53,945 bases of DNA from Lachnospiraceae bacterium UBA1258 (GTDB lineage: Bacteria > Bacillota > Clostridia > Lachnospirales > Lachnospiraceae). The stretch covers positions 6,063 to 60,007 of the forward strand of contig DBVS01000094.1 of assembly GCA_002308235.1 (NCBI GenBank), written 5' to 3'. Below, piece by piece: positions 14,959-23,823 of this stretch; the first letter of the stretch is position 1; each line of letters begins with the position of its first letter. The notes under the pieces were generated by a model. It was not told the DNA's origin and did no database searches. It was given only the letters and a program-made list of their open reading frames with translations. A program made the translations under genes and the position numbers.

Positions 14959-16836
14959 CTATTTTTCAACCCAAACCGGTGCCGTAACGGCAAATTTGCC
15001 GTCTTTTCTTACTACCTTCAAGAAGTAATATCTGCTTCCCTCCGGCAATGTGGCATTAATATCCACCAGATTTCCGGAAAGAGGTTTTGAAAGAAGTACC
15101 GTTTCATGCTCACCGTAAACATCGACTCTTTCGAATTCACCCTCGTCAAGCTTGCCCCTAAGGCGCATTACAAGGGGTTCACCGCCTTTTATGATCGAAC
15201 CCTGAATGTTTCCGTTTACGGAGAAAAGAACTCTGATTCCGGGTGCTCCGGAAAAATAAACCCGGCGGTTCTTCATGGCATCAAATATATGTCCTGCCGT
15301 CAGATTCTTTGCAATTACCGCAGTTCTCATATCGTTCTGGGTTCCCCAGTCTTCCCTGTGGTTATCCTGATTACCGACGGGTGCTATGTGCCAGCCCTCA
15401 TCAAGAGCCGCAACGTAGTACTTCAAAATCGTATCCTCGGTATTCTCTATATCGTGAAGTTCCATTGTGCAGGTAATCTTGTCAAGTTCGGGATCGTAGG
15501 GCTTAAACATGTCAAGATGACGGTCGCCGCAGGACCAGGGATGATTCCACTGGTTTATGACATGCGGATACTGCTTAAGCTTCTCATAATACTTTAACGT
15601 ATCGTCATATTTAAACTCATAGGAGTTTATATAGAAATCGGCGCAATATAAGTTCACGTGGCCGAAACGGTTATAATATGTCGTTTCCGAACCATACAGG
15701 CAGACAAAGCAGCCGTTTTCCGTCATTCTTTCGGCCGTAGCCTTTATGTCCCTGAACTTCCTGCTCTTATCGCAATCGAAGGGCTCATCAAGGCAGTTGC
15801 TGTGCTCTGTGATTCCCAGAAAATCCATCTTTGCCACATTCTTTGCGTAATCATATGCAACTTCCGGTGTGGCAGAGCCGTCTGAAAATGATGTATGCGA
15901 GTGCATGTCTCCAAAGAAGACTCTGTATTCTCCGGATTCTTCCTCAGCAGGAAGATCTTCCCTGTAGTCAAGAATCTTTTCGGAAAGTGTCGGATGCTCA
16001 CCCATTGTCAGCCAGGCCATCCAGAATTCCTGAGTTTCGGGGAGTTCCGAAAGCACTGCATAAAGATCGTGCACCCCTGTGATCCTTTTATCCCCTGTGT
16101 CCAAAACCTCAATAGCAAGTTCAGACCATTTTTTCCATTGTTTAGCAAGATGTATCTTCCCTACCAAAGGGCCTTCAAGTCCGTCAAGCCTGAATTCCAG
16201 GGTAAGATACTGTCCTTTGCATTCGATTCCCGTCATCATTCTGACCTGATCGAACACACCGTCTTTAAAATCAACGCCTTCAAATTTCACCCACGCACCG
16301 GACTTGTCGGAGTGAAGGGCTGTGAGAGTGAAACCGGGCTCGAGCTCCTCGGTTTCTTTTTGCGTAAAACCGTGAATTTCAGAGGCATATACAGCCTTGA
16401 CCTTCGCAGCGGTTATATCTTTTTCTACGGGAGCCGCATCGGCGTTTCTTCCAAAAGCGGTAAAGTTTTTAACCGTAACGGTTCTGTCCTTTGAGTGATA
16501 AGAAACCGTAAGTCTGATATACCTGGCTTCTTTTTCAACCGTGTAATCCCTTCCGGCCGAAGGCTCGTGCTCCGAGTCGCTCTTCTCGAAAAGAAAATGC
16601 CAGTTGATCCTGTCATTGCTGTAATCTACGTGATACCTGTAATAATCGTCTTCACCGCCGAAAGCAAGGTGAATATTCGTAACAAAGCAACACTTCTTAA
16701 GATCCAGCATTATCCACTGGTAATAAGGCTCCGCCTTCCAGCAGGTCTCATCATCGCTTAAAACATTCCCCGGAGGAAATCCGTCCGACATGCTTCCACA
16801 AAATACTTTTCCATCCAGTTTTTCGATATTTAACAT
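14959..16836 (-). CDS. PHP-domain (CehA/McbA-type) metallohydrolase with carbohydrate-binding-like N-terminal domains
   Basis: 625 residues with no signal peptide, so cytoplasmic. Residues about 8-130 resemble an F5/8 type C / CBM32-like discoidin domain (WIMLDLKKCCFVTNIHLAFG, then YHVDYSNDRINWHFL and ARYIRLTV). Residues about 140-262 resemble a CBM6-like beta sandwich. Residues about 305-530 are a PHP domain starting GDMHSHTSFSDG (His312, His314, Asp319), with DFLGITEHSN and a later GNQDNH. This arrangement matches the CehA/McbA branch of PHP hydrolases, which act on phosphoesters or related bonds. Intracellular carbohydrate-binding-like domains are odd and suggest a glyco-substrate. GGAG lies four bases before ATG. 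It lies 67 bases downstream of a GntR regulator, probably in one transcript. Confidence 0.8.
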   Translation of the reverse strand: MLNIEKLDGKVFCGSMSDGFPPGNVLSDDETCWKAEPYYQWIMLDLKKCCFVTNIHLAFGGEDDYYRYHVDYSNDRINWHFLFEKSDSEHEPSAGRDYTVEKEARYIRLTVSYHSKDRTVTVKNFTAFGRNADAAPVEKDITAAKVKAVYASEIHGFTQKETEELEPGFTLTALHSDKSGAWVKFEGVDFKDGVFDQVRMMTGIECKGQYLTLEFRLDGLEGPLVGKIHLAKQWKKWSELAIEVLDTGDKRITGVHDLYAVLSELPETQEFWMAWLTMGEHPTLSEKILDYREDLPAEEESGEYRVFFGDMHSHTSFSDGSATPEVAYDYAKNVAKMDFLGITEHSNCLDEPFDCDKSRKFRDIKATAERMTENGCFVCLYGSETTYYNRFGHVNLYCADFYINSYEFKYDDTLKYYEKLKQYPHVINQWNHPWSCGDRHLDMFKPYDPELDKITCTMELHDIENTEDTILKYYVAALDEGWHIAPVGNQDNHREDWGTQNDMRTAVIAKNLTAGHIFDAMKNRRVYFSGAPGIRVLFSVNGNIQGSIIKGGEPLVMRLRGKLDEGEFERVDVYGEHETVLLSKPLSGNLVDINATLPEGSRYYFLKVVRKDGKFAVTAPVWVEK

Positions 16837-16903
16837 ATTACTCCGTTTCTGCAGCCCGACTCATGAGCTGTCGGGGTGCTTACTGCCCATTATGAGCAGT
16901 TCT

Positions 16904-17629
16904 TCACTTTTCCGTTACAGCACGCTTTACTTTAAGTCTCTGGCCGAAAGCGTAGCTTTCGCATTTTTCTATATAACCGCTCTGTGAGAGAGTTTTCCGA
17001 TTGATCTTGAATACAGCCGTGTTTTCGGGAATACCCATGTCTGCCGCAACATACCCGGGGCAGATCACAGGCTCGATCTCATCCAGAGTCTCCTTTGAAT
17101 GAAGTCCCGTTCTTTTTCTGATGGAGTTTAAGAGACCGTTTTCTTCGATCTCCTCCTGTGTGACTCCCTCAAGGAACTTTTCCGGAACAGTGGATTGTTC
17201 CCAGGCAAAGACCTCACCCTCGACTCTGCGCAAACGGGTAAGCTCATAAACCTTCTCTCCGTCCTTCAGTTCAAAGATCTGCTTCGACGAAGCAGATGCA
17301 TCGATGAGCTTTAAGCTGATAAATGAGAAGGTAAGTTCCTTCCCCCTTAAATTCATCTCTTCGGTGAGTGAATAAGATCCCGTAAGGGTTGCTTCCACAG
17401 ACGGAAGCGAAACGAAAGTGCCTTTACCCTGCTTACGCACGAGATAATGGCTCTGAACCATTTCCTTTAAAACTTCTCTGACCGTCATCCTGCTGATACC
17501 GTAGATCTTGCAAAGTTCATATTCACTCGGTATCCGGTAACCGTCTCCCCATTCGCCGGAATTGATCTTCTCATACAGTGCACTGCGCAGCTGATACTGT
17601 AATGTTAATGGCGAATTTGCGTCAAGCAT
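16904..17629 (-). CDS. GntR-family (HutC/UTRA type) transcriptional regulator
   Basis: 241 residues from ATG 17629, preceded by AAGGAG six bases upstream; the ATG at 17662 adds eleven residues without a site. Residues 5-75 are a GntR winged helix (PLTLQYQLRSALYEKINSG, then YRIPSEYELCKIYGISRMTV). Residues about 85-235 are a UTRA ligand domain (GSYSLTEEMNLRGKE, KVYELTRLRRVEGEVFAWEQ). The ligand is probably a small metabolite, often a phosphosugar in this branch. A perfect 14-bp palindrome just after the predicted transcription start suggests autoregulation, and the PHP hydrolase downstream is the likely target gene. Confidence 0.92.
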   Translation of the reverse strand: MLDANSPLTLQYQLRSALYEKINSGEWGDGYRIPSEYELCKIYGISRMTVREVLKEMVQSHYLVRKQGKGTFVSLPSVEATLTGSYSLTEEMNLRGKELTFSFISLKLIDASASSKQIFELKDGEKVYELTRLRRVEGEVFAWEQSTVPEKFLEGVTQEEIEENGLLNSIRKRTGLHSKETLDEIEPVICPGYVAADMGIPENTAVFKINRKTLSQSGYIEKCESYAFGQRLKVKRAVTEK

Positions 17630-17698
17630 AGGTACTCCTTCCCGTATTTCGGCGTATATCAAGCTCTCACAGGAGAGCAGCCGGTATAGAATTGTTAT

Positions 17699-17712
17699 GT
17701 TGTTATAACAAC
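17699..17712. promoter_or_regulatory. Palindromic operator candidate for the GntR regulator
   Basis: GTTGTTATAACAAC, a perfect 14-bp palindrome about 5-18 bases downstream of the predicted start of transcription. It fits the GT-N-TA-N-AC type symmetry used by GntR-family proteins. Confidence 0.6.
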
Positions 17713-17723
17713 TTTACAGCCTT

Positions 17724-17752
17724 AATATCGCACACTTAAATTCGATTGTCAA
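17724..17752 (-). promoter_or_regulatory. GntR-PHP promoter
   Basis: On the leftward strand TTGACA (17752-17747), 17-base spacer, GATATT (17729-17724). Confidence 0.7.
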
Positions 17753-17762
17753 TACAGCATGA

Positions 17763-18554
17763 TCAGGCTTTTTTAATCCGCTTTCCCTCTTTTATACCCA
17801 TCTTAAGTATCCCCAGAGCTCTCCGCCAGGGAATATCCCGGCACATGAGGGTCCTTTTGGTATACACAAAACGAAAACCGAAGATAAAAGCGAGCCGGCC
17901 ATAAAGAAAATGATAAAGCACTCCGCGGTCAAAGAAATACTTTTCATCGTAGCCCTTAAACCAGGTGGAGGGCGTTGCCTCCTCCTCACCGATGAATGCG
18001 GTGGTCCGATAAAGCTTAAGCCCCGCTTTTAAACAGTCCTTTATGAACAGACTGTCTTCACCGCAGGAAAACTTCGCACCCCCTCCGAAGAGTTCGGAAA
18101 AACGCAGTTTCTTTCCGTCAAGGGCTCTTCTTCTGAGGGCAATGCTGTAGGCAGGGTACCGACCCGAATTGAAAAGGCGAACCCTTGAATAATCGCTGTT
18201 CCAGTAGGTACGTCTTTCTTCGCAGACCTTTACGTTGAAGAAAAGGCCGTCTGCCTCCGGATGCTTTGAAAACTCTTTCTTGACAATCTCTTCATAGCCG
18301 TCGACGTAAATTATGTCGTCATCGGTAAAAAGAAGGATATCTCCGCTTGCCTCGGAAAGTGCTTTGTTACGACTCCTTCCGACGCCCTTTTCATCACTTG
18401 AAAAGACTTTGACCGTACCGTAAGGTCTTTCGAGAGTATCAAAAGAAACTCTGCCGCACTGGTTCACCAGGACGGCAGGGCTTGCTATTTTCATCTTTTC
18501 GATAAGTTTTTCGGGGTCCGCGTTAACAGCGGCAATAAGATGTTCCAGGATCAT
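17763..18554 (-). CDS. Glycosyltransferase family 2 protein
   Basis: 263 residues from ATG 18554; a TTG start at 18569 would add five residues. It is a GT-A fold nucleotide-sugar-dependent glycosyltransferase: VGRSRNKALSEASGDILLFTDDDI contains the metal-binding DDD, and CGEDSLFIKDCL is the typical acceptor-side ED motif. The N-terminal IAAVNADPEKLIEKM and VLVNQCGR are shared with a Firmicutes subgroup I have seen in capsule and cell-surface loci. There is no membrane segment. It lies 28 bases downstream of glmM and is probably the last gene of the cdaA-cdaR-glmM transcript. Its sugar and acceptor are unknown; a wall polysaccharide is plausible since GlmM supplies GlcNAc precursors. Confidence 0.85.
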   Translation of the reverse strand: MILEHLIAAVNADPEKLIEKMKIASPAVLVNQCGRVSFDTLERPYGTVKVFSSDEKGVGRSRNKALSEASGDILLFTDDDIIYVDGYEEIVKKEFSKHPEADGLFFNVKVCEERRTYWNSDYSRVRLFNSGRYPAYSIALRRRALDGKKLRFSELFGGGAKFSCGEDSLFIKDCLKAGLKLYRTTAFIGEEEATPSTWFKGYDEKYFFDRGVLYHFLYGRLAFIFGFRFVYTKRTLMCRDIPWRRALGILKMGIKEGKRIKKA

Positions 18555-18582
18555 TTCCGTAACCCGCAATATACTGTAAAGC

Positions 18583-19932
18583 TTAAAGCATTACGTTCTG
18601 AATAAGGTCCGCAAGCTTTCTTGCTTCCGTCTCAATGAGTTCTTTGTCCGATCCCTCGATCATGACTCTTACAAGGGGTTCGGTGCCGCTGGGACGGATC
18701 AATACCCTTCCGTTACCCGCAAATTTGGCGGTAAGCGCCTTGATAGCCTCAGCAATCTCGGGATAATCCATGTAAGACTCTTTTTTATGATTGGGAACCT
18801 TGGCTCCCACAAGGGCCTGAGGAAGGATATTTACGACCTTAGCAAGCTCCGACAGGGGCTTTCCGGTCTCAACCATGACCTCCAAAAGATGAAGGGCACT
18901 CAGAAGTCCGTCACCGGTAGTATTGTCATCAAGAAAGATTATGTGTCCGGACTGCTCGCCGCCGAGATTCGCTCCGATCTCCCGCATACGCTCCAGTACA
19001 TATCTGTCTCCGACCTTGGTCTGCTCGATGTGTATGTGCTTTTTCTCACCCATCTGGAAGAAGCCCAGATTACTCATGACCGTAGCAACAATGGTATCTT
19101 TCTTAAGTTTACCCTTTTTCTTCATGTAGCAGCCGATGATGCCCATTATCTGGTCACCGTTGACCTCACGGCCGTTTTCGTCAACCGCAAGAAGTCTGTC
19201 CGCATCGCCGTCGAAGGCAAGACCGAGGTTTGCTTTTTCATAAACGACTCTCGCCATGAGTTCCTCAAGGTGTGTGGAGCCGCAGTTTGCGTTAATGTTG
19301 GTTCCGTCGGGAACATTGTGGATCGGGATAACGGTGGCACCCATTTCCTTAAGGGCTTCGACGCTGGTGTAATAGGCGGCGCCTTCCGCAGTGTCCACAA
19401 CGATCTTAAGACCCGTAAGATCCGAATCTATGGCCTTTATTGAGTGGTTGATGTATTCTTCTCTGGCATCTGTACGGTATTTAACCTTTCCGACACCTGC
19501 GCCTATGGGGAACTTAACCCCCTGAAGGCCGTTTTTTATGAGTTCTTCGATCTCGTCCTCAAGGGCATCGGGAAGTTTGAATCCGTTACCGTCAAAGAAC
19601 TTGATACCGTTGAATTCAACGGGGTTATGGCTGGCGGAAATGACTACTCCCGCATCAACCTTATACTTTTTCGTAAGATAAGCGATGGCAGGGGTAGGCA
19701 GCACGCCTACGAATACGCAGTTTGCGCCGACCGAACATGCACCTGCCATAAGGGCATTGGCAAGCATATCGCCCGAAATACGGGTATCACAGCCGACCAT
19801 AATGGTGGGTTTATGCTGATTTTCCTTTGAAAGCACGCATGCACCCGCCTGTCCTAGTTTCATGGCCAAATCGGGGGTAAGTTCTTCGTTGGCTACTCCG
19901 CGCACTCCGTCTGTACCGAACATTCTGCTCAT
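18583..19932 (-). CDS. glmM: Phosphoglucosamine mutase
   Basis: 449 residues, full length. It interconverts glucosamine-6-phosphate and glucosamine-1-phosphate on the way to UDP-GlcNAc for peptidoglycan. FGTDGVRGVAN is at the start, the active-site phosphoserine Ser101 is in VVISASHNPVEFNG, the metal-binding loop is LAFDGDADRLLAVD, and the phosphate-binding loop near the C-terminus is RPSGTEPLVRVMIEG. It lies 18 bases downstream of cdaR. The cdaA-cdaR-glmM order is conserved across Firmicutes, where GlmM is known to bind CdaA and dampen c-di-AMP synthesis. Confidence 0.97.
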   Translation of the reverse strand: MSRMFGTDGVRGVANEELTPDLAMKLGQAGACVLSKENQHKPTIMVGCDTRISGDMLANALMAGACSVGANCVFVGVLPTPAIAYLTKKYKVDAGVVISASHNPVEFNGIKFFDGNGFKLPDALEDEIEELIKNGLQGVKFPIGAGVGKVKYRTDAREEYINHSIKAIDSDLTGLKIVVDTAEGAAYYTSVEALKEMGATVIPIHNVPDGTNINANCGSTHLEELMARVVYEKANLGLAFDGDADRLLAVDENGREVNGDQIMGIIGCYMKKKGKLKKDTIVATVMSNLGFFQMGEKKHIHIEQTKVGDRYVLERMREIGANLGGEQSGHIIFLDDNTTGDGLLSALHLLEVMVETGKPLSELAKVVNILPQALVGAKVPNHKKESYMDYPEIAEAIKALTAKFAGNGRVLIRPSGTEPLVRVMIEGSDKELIETEARKLADLIQNVML

Positions 19933-19950
19933 AGTTTATATCCGGGTCTG

Positions 19951-21282
19951 TTATTCCGCACGACCCTCTCCTTCTTTTTTATCTAAATGAATCTTGAGTC
20001 TTACTTTTTCTTTTTGAGTGATACCCGCCGGAAGGTCAAGGATCAGGTCAAGCTGATAAGTGCCGGGCTTGTACTCCGAAACCGCATAGTCGGAAGCATG
20101 CTTTATGAAGTCAACCCTGTAATTAAGGGATGAGATCTGGAGTTTTTCAAAATCCTGCGTAAGGCCCTCGAGGGTAAACTCGACATTGTCTTCGGCCTCT
20201 GCCCACTCGGCGGTAAAACCTTCGGGCAGGTTCTGCATTTTGACGTTTTGCAGGTAGATACCGTAGGTGTTGGTGTGAAGTGCTTCGATATATACCGACA
20301 ACTGGACTTTTCCGTTGTTGTTGGGGTCTTCTACGAGCCTGATCCCCTCGGGAAGATAATTTTCGATGTCCAACACCGCAGTAAGGGTATCCGTTTGCCC
20401 TGTAACGTTAAGCTCCGTCGCCGGGATCTCGATCTGTGTCACGCTAGCGATATTGTTGGTGGGACCTGCTATTACAACCGTTTCGGGAGTGCACTTTATC
20501 TCCCCGGTAAGGGCGTATCCGTCCGCAGGACTTCCGATGGTGTCATAACGTATGGGAACTTTCTTGGTGGCAAGGATCTCAACGTCGACGCTGATGCTTT
20601 CAACGCTCAGAGTAAGTTCGTCATCCGGTACGATGTTTCCGTTCACATCAAAAAGAATGATGTCCGAAACCGTAGAGATATTCTCGGTAAAATCGGTGAG
20701 CTGCACATCGACGGAAGCAGACTTGACAAGGCTTACCACCGATTCGGGACCGCTTACCCGAACCTGATTCTGCCCCAGAGAAACCTTTCCCTTAATGTAT
20801 CCGCTTGCAATACTTCCGGAGGTTGTTACCTGAATGGGCAGCTGGATCGTTTTCTTGTCCTCTATTTCGACTAAAAGCTTATCGTTGTTGCTCTTTATGT
20901 TGTCGATCCTGTCGCTGTATTTAAAGGTCGTAAAGCTGATGGGTACGGTCTTATTGTCTGCGGAAAGGTTCGAAAAATCCGCCGTGGCGATAATGTTATC
21001 GGAACTCGTTCCCAGCTGTCCGATGATGGAACGGGGTGCTCTCACAACTACTTCGGAAACCACATCCGAATGCTTAAGAACACGAACTGTTTTGTTGCTG
21101 CCCACAACTGTGGTGTTTACAAGTCTTACGGGAACATTTCTGAATGTTCGTGTCTGCAGCGGATCCGTGATGTTAATCACCAGGATCCAAAGAATGATGG
21201 CAACCAAAACGGAAATGATCTTAAGCCCGATATTGTTCAATATATGTCTTTTGGAGAAGAATTCCTTGGGATTAAACTTCAT
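19951..21282 (-). CDS. cdaR: CdaA regulatory protein CdaR (YbbR repeats)
   Basis: 443 residues. One N-terminal membrane segment at about 18-38 (IGLKIISVLVAIILWILVIN) is followed by an extracytoplasmic region of about four YbbR-type beta-rich repeats, each with a VxVxGPxxxV core, for example NQVRVSGPESVVSLV and PETVVIAGPTNNIASV. It is known to bind and modulate the membrane diadenylate cyclase CdaA. The start overlaps the end of cdaA by 11 bases, implying translational coupling. The charged tail ends KKEGEGRAE. No enzymatic residues are expected. Confidence 0.95.
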   Translation of the reverse strand: MKFNPKEFFSKRHILNNIGLKIISVLVAIILWILVINITDPLQTRTFRNVPVRLVNTTVVGSNKTVRVLKHSDVVSEVVVRAPRSIIGQLGTSSDNIIATADFSNLSADNKTVPISFTTFKYSDRIDNIKSNNDKLLVEIEDKKTIQLPIQVTTSGSIASGYIKGKVSLGQNQVRVSGPESVVSLVKSASVDVQLTDFTENISTVSDIILFDVNGNIVPDDELTLSVESISVDVEILATKKVPIRYDTIGSPADGYALTGEIKCTPETVVIAGPTNNIASVTQIEIPATELNVTGQTDTLTAVLDIENYLPEGIRLVEDPNNNGKVQLSVYIEALHTNTYGIYLQNVKMQNLPEGFTAEWAEAEDNVEFTLEGLTQDFEKLQISSLNYRVDFIKHASDYAVSEYKPGTYQLDLILDLPAGITQKEKVRLKIHLDKKEGEGRAE

Positions 21283-22144
21283 TTTTCACGTTCTTCTTTC
21301 TGAAATGAATGCGTTTTTTCTCAGGCACAGGTTTGTTCTGAATGAATTCAAGTTTCTTCCTGAAGGTTTCGTTGTCCACGTTTCTGATAAGCTCGCCCTC
21401 GTAGGCAAGACTTATACGGCCCGTTTCCTCGGATACGATGATGGTAAGGGAATCCGTAACTTCCGATATGCCCACACCGGCTCTGTGTCTGGTTCCCAGA
21501 TCCTTACTGAGAGTCAGATTATCGGACAAAGGAAGATAACAGGTTGCGGCAGTGACTCTGTCGCCGCGTACAACAACAGCACCGTCGTGAAGCGGTGTGT
21601 TGTGTTCGAAAATATTGATCAAAAGCTGGCTGGAAACCATACCGTCGATGGAAATACCGGTACGTTCGATATCCGTAAGGGGATTGTTCTGCTCGACAAC
21701 GATCAGGGCTCCGGTCTTGACCCTTGCCATATCGTTGCAGGCTCTGATGATTTCGGAAATGGTCTTGTCGGAAAATCTTCCGTTCACTTCCTTGTTGGAT
21801 TCAAAAGGCAGAACGGCGGAAAGGAAATTCTTCTTTCCGAGCTGCTCCAAAGCTTTTCTGAGCTCCGGCTGAAATACCACGACTATTACCGTCGCCAGGA
21901 TCGTAAACAACTTACCCGCGATCCAAAGTATGGTGTTCATGCCAAGCAGTTCGGCCAGTAGCAAAAATGCCGCAATCACAAAAATACCTTTTAACAGAGA
22001 CCATGCCCGGGTCTTTTTAAACCAGAGCAGGATCTCGTAAACCAGGTAAGAAATTACGATTATTTCAACGATGTCAGTCCATGACACGTTGGGCATATTG
22101 AATTTTTCAAAACTTGTTCTAATAAATTCAAAAATTTCAGCCAT
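21272..22144 (-). CDS. cdaA: Diadenylate cyclase (c-di-AMP synthase)
   Basis: 290 residues. The N-terminal membrane region has about three segments between residues 28 and 92. The DAC catalytic domain follows, with the DGA motif at 187-189 (LHDGAVVVRGDRV) and the RHR motif at 219-221 (LGTRHRAGVGISE), both required for joining two ATP into c-di-AMP. A charged tail (RKKLEFIQNKPVPEKKRIHF) ends the protein. It is the main housekeeping c-di-AMP synthase in Firmicutes, controlling turgor, potassium and wall homeostasis. The Shine-Dalgarno is weak. It lies 20 bases behind an unknown membrane protein, so here it is not the first gene of its transcript. Confidence 0.97.
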   Translation of the reverse strand: MAEIFEFIRTSFEKFNMPNVSWTDIVEIIVISYLVYEILLWFKKTRAWSLLKGIFVIAAFLLLAELLGMNTILWIAGKLFTILATVIVVVFQPELRKALEQLGKKNFLSAVLPFESNKEVNGRFSDKTISEIIRACNDMARVKTGALIVVEQNNPLTDIERTGISIDGMVSSQLLINIFEHNTPLHDGAVVVRGDRVTAATCYLPLSDNLTLSKDLGTRHRAGVGISEVTDSLTIIVSEETGRISLAYEGELIRNVDNETFRKKLEFIQNKPVPEKKRIHFRKKNVKNEV

Positions 22145-22164
22145 TCATTTATCCGTTCCGTAAT

Positions 22165-23367
22165 TTATTTGAAATCGTCCTCTGAAAGAGGTTCGATCTT
22201 CTTTTCTTCGCTGCGCTGCTTCTCGGCGAGTTCTTCTCTCTTTGCCCTTGCGGCAGCTTCCGCCTTGAGTCGACCCTCACCCGCGGGTCTTCCGCCGGTG
22301 AATCCAAAGATACCCTTTTCCGAGGCGGGTTTTCTGGGTGCGGGACGTGTGGGCGCCTTTCTTTCTGCGCGTACGGGTGCCTCAGGTCTTGCCGCGGGTT
22401 TCTCTTCGGGAACCTTTACCATGACCTTCTTGACGGGGCGCTCCTTCACGGCGGGGCGGATCACACCGGCCATGATATCGGATGAACGCTTGGGCACAGC
22501 CTTAACGTAGTAGTAGTACTCGTCGTCCTCAAACTGCACTCGCTCGGTCTTATTATAATCGAGACTAAAGCAGAAAAATTGTAAGATTATATTAATAATT
22601 ACTGAAACCAGCAATCCCAAAAACTCTCCGCCGAGGCCGATGCCTGCGTGAAGAGAAGCGTTACCGACTATCAGTACAAAAAAACCTGCCAGACTTCCCG
22701 CACCGATGGCTATATACCAGCAGTAATCGATGGGCAGACGGCGGATGATATACACAATGATAACCGTGATTGCATAGGCTGCGGCTACCACAAACATTGC
22801 TTTGTTTCCGATAAGGGCATCGATGATGTCCTTAAATTTGCCGATTTTGGATCCGCTTCCGCCGATATTTGCAAGGTCCTTCGAATTAAGGCTGATGTAC
22901 CTGAGCACATTTCGAATGATAACGCCTGCGCCGACGGATACGGCCGATGCGGGAGAACCGAGAAGTCCCATGGAAACGGGCACAACTGCGGGAACCTTAA
23001 AGAGGAACGCTACCTGTAAAGCAAGTGTTCCCACCGCATCCTTGGATGCAAATCTGTAATAGATCAGGAACAGGATCATGAAAAGCGCCAGTACAACAAG
23101 AGCTATTTCCCAGGAAAGAGCATATACATGCGCGGTAATGATAAGTCCCAGAATAACGATGGTAAGATTCACGGGCAGGAACGATGCAGCCAGTGAAACA
23201 ATGAGAGCTATAGGCATGCTGTTGAGCCTTGCCATATAGCCGAGCTTTGAGTTGATACTCATCATCAACAGCAAAGTCATGAGAAATTTTAAAAGCGGCA
23301 TGATCAAAGCTTCGTTTTTGCCCACAAAGACCTTGATTCTGTCACGTATTACAAGTAATTCTTTCAT
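22165..23367 (-). CDS. Polytopic membrane protein with basic, proline/alanine-rich cytoplasmic tail
   Basis: 400 residues, not assigned to a family. Residues about 20-285 contain roughly seven to eight hydrophobic segments, including MSINSKLGYMARLNS between the first two and a glycine-rich IGLGGEFLGLLVSVIINIIL. The tail (about 290-400) is hydrophilic, rich in Pro/Arg/Ala/Lys, with VKVPEEKPAARPEAPVRAER and an acidic end. It starts with AAAGGAAG before ATG. Twenty bases separate it from cdaA and 21 from the small membrane protein before it, so it is almost certainly co-transcribed with c-di-AMP synthesis. A transporter-like, channel-like or assembly role is possible. No ATPase or transport motif was seen. 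Confidence 0.75.
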   Translation of the reverse strand: MKELLVIRDRIKVFVGKNEALIMPLLKFLMTLLLMMSINSKLGYMARLNSMPIALIVSLAASFLPVNLTIVILGLIITAHVYALSWEIALVVLALFMILFLIYYRFASKDAVGTLALQVAFLFKVPAVVPVSMGLLGSPASAVSVGAGVIIRNVLRYISLNSKDLANIGGSGSKIGKFKDIIDALIGNKAMFVVAAAYAITVIIVYIIRRLPIDYCWYIAIGAGSLAGFFVLIVGNASLHAGIGLGGEFLGLLVSVIINIILQFFCFSLDYNKTERVQFEDDEYYYYVKAVPKRSSDIMAGVIRPAVKERPVKKVMVKVPEEKPAARPEAPVRAERKAPTRPAPRKPASEKGIFGFTGGRPAGEGRLKAEAAARAKREELAEKQRSEEKKIEPLSEDDFK

Positions 23368-23388
23368 GTTCTTCCTTTCATAACCCCT

Positions 23389-23781
23389 CTACTTTTTCTC
23401 GGAATACATGGACCCGAGAAGCCTCAGATTGTTGAAATATCTTCTGAGTCCACGCTTTGCCTTACCGTATTTCACCGTAAATGCGATGTAAACGATAACG
23501 CAGTAGATAACCGTAACTATTACATAGTTTTTCAATGCCTTGGCGGCAAACGCCCATAAGTCCATTTTGTAGATCTCTACCATGAAAGTCTCGAAATCAT
23601 AGTAAATATACACAGCAAAAGCAATCATATATGCTATCGTTGCACATATGATCGCTTTCAATACCTGCAGACCCACATAGTCGCTTCGAAAATGAGCGGC
23701 CACTTCACCGTTTGAGCGGCCCTCGGTGCTTTCGTAGGAAGCCATACGGGTCATCAGTCTTATTCGTTCTTCATTTATCAT
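23389..23781 (-). CDS. Small membrane protein, two transmembrane segments
   Basis: 130 residues, no recognised family. The N-terminal soluble part (about 1-38) contains EGRSNGEVAAHFRSDYV. Two hydrophobic segments (about 39-62 ICATIAYMIAFAVYIYY and 84-108 YVIVTVIYCVIVYIAF) are separated by an acidic loop. A basic tail (KYGKAKRGLRRYFNNLRLL) would be cytoplasmic. GGTGAG precedes ATG. It lies 21 bases upstream of the larger membrane protein and 42 downstream of yvyF, in the run that includes cdaA. It could be a partner of the larger protein. Confidence 0.7.
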   Translation of the reverse strand: MINEERIRLMTRMASYESTEGRSNGEVAAHFRSDYVGLQVLKAIICATIAYMIAFAVYIYYDFETFMVEIYKMDLWAFAAKALKNYVIVTVIYCVIVYIAFTVKYGKAKRGLRRYFNNLRLLGSMYSEKK

Positions 23782-23823
23782 AACTCACCCTGAATAAATA
23801 TTTCCGAGATCACTCCGGGCGTA

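Noticed and set aside
20834..21961. Long plus-strand open frame across the cdaA/cdaR junction
   Set aside because: It crosses two well-supported genes in antisense, with no ribosome-binding site and no domain.
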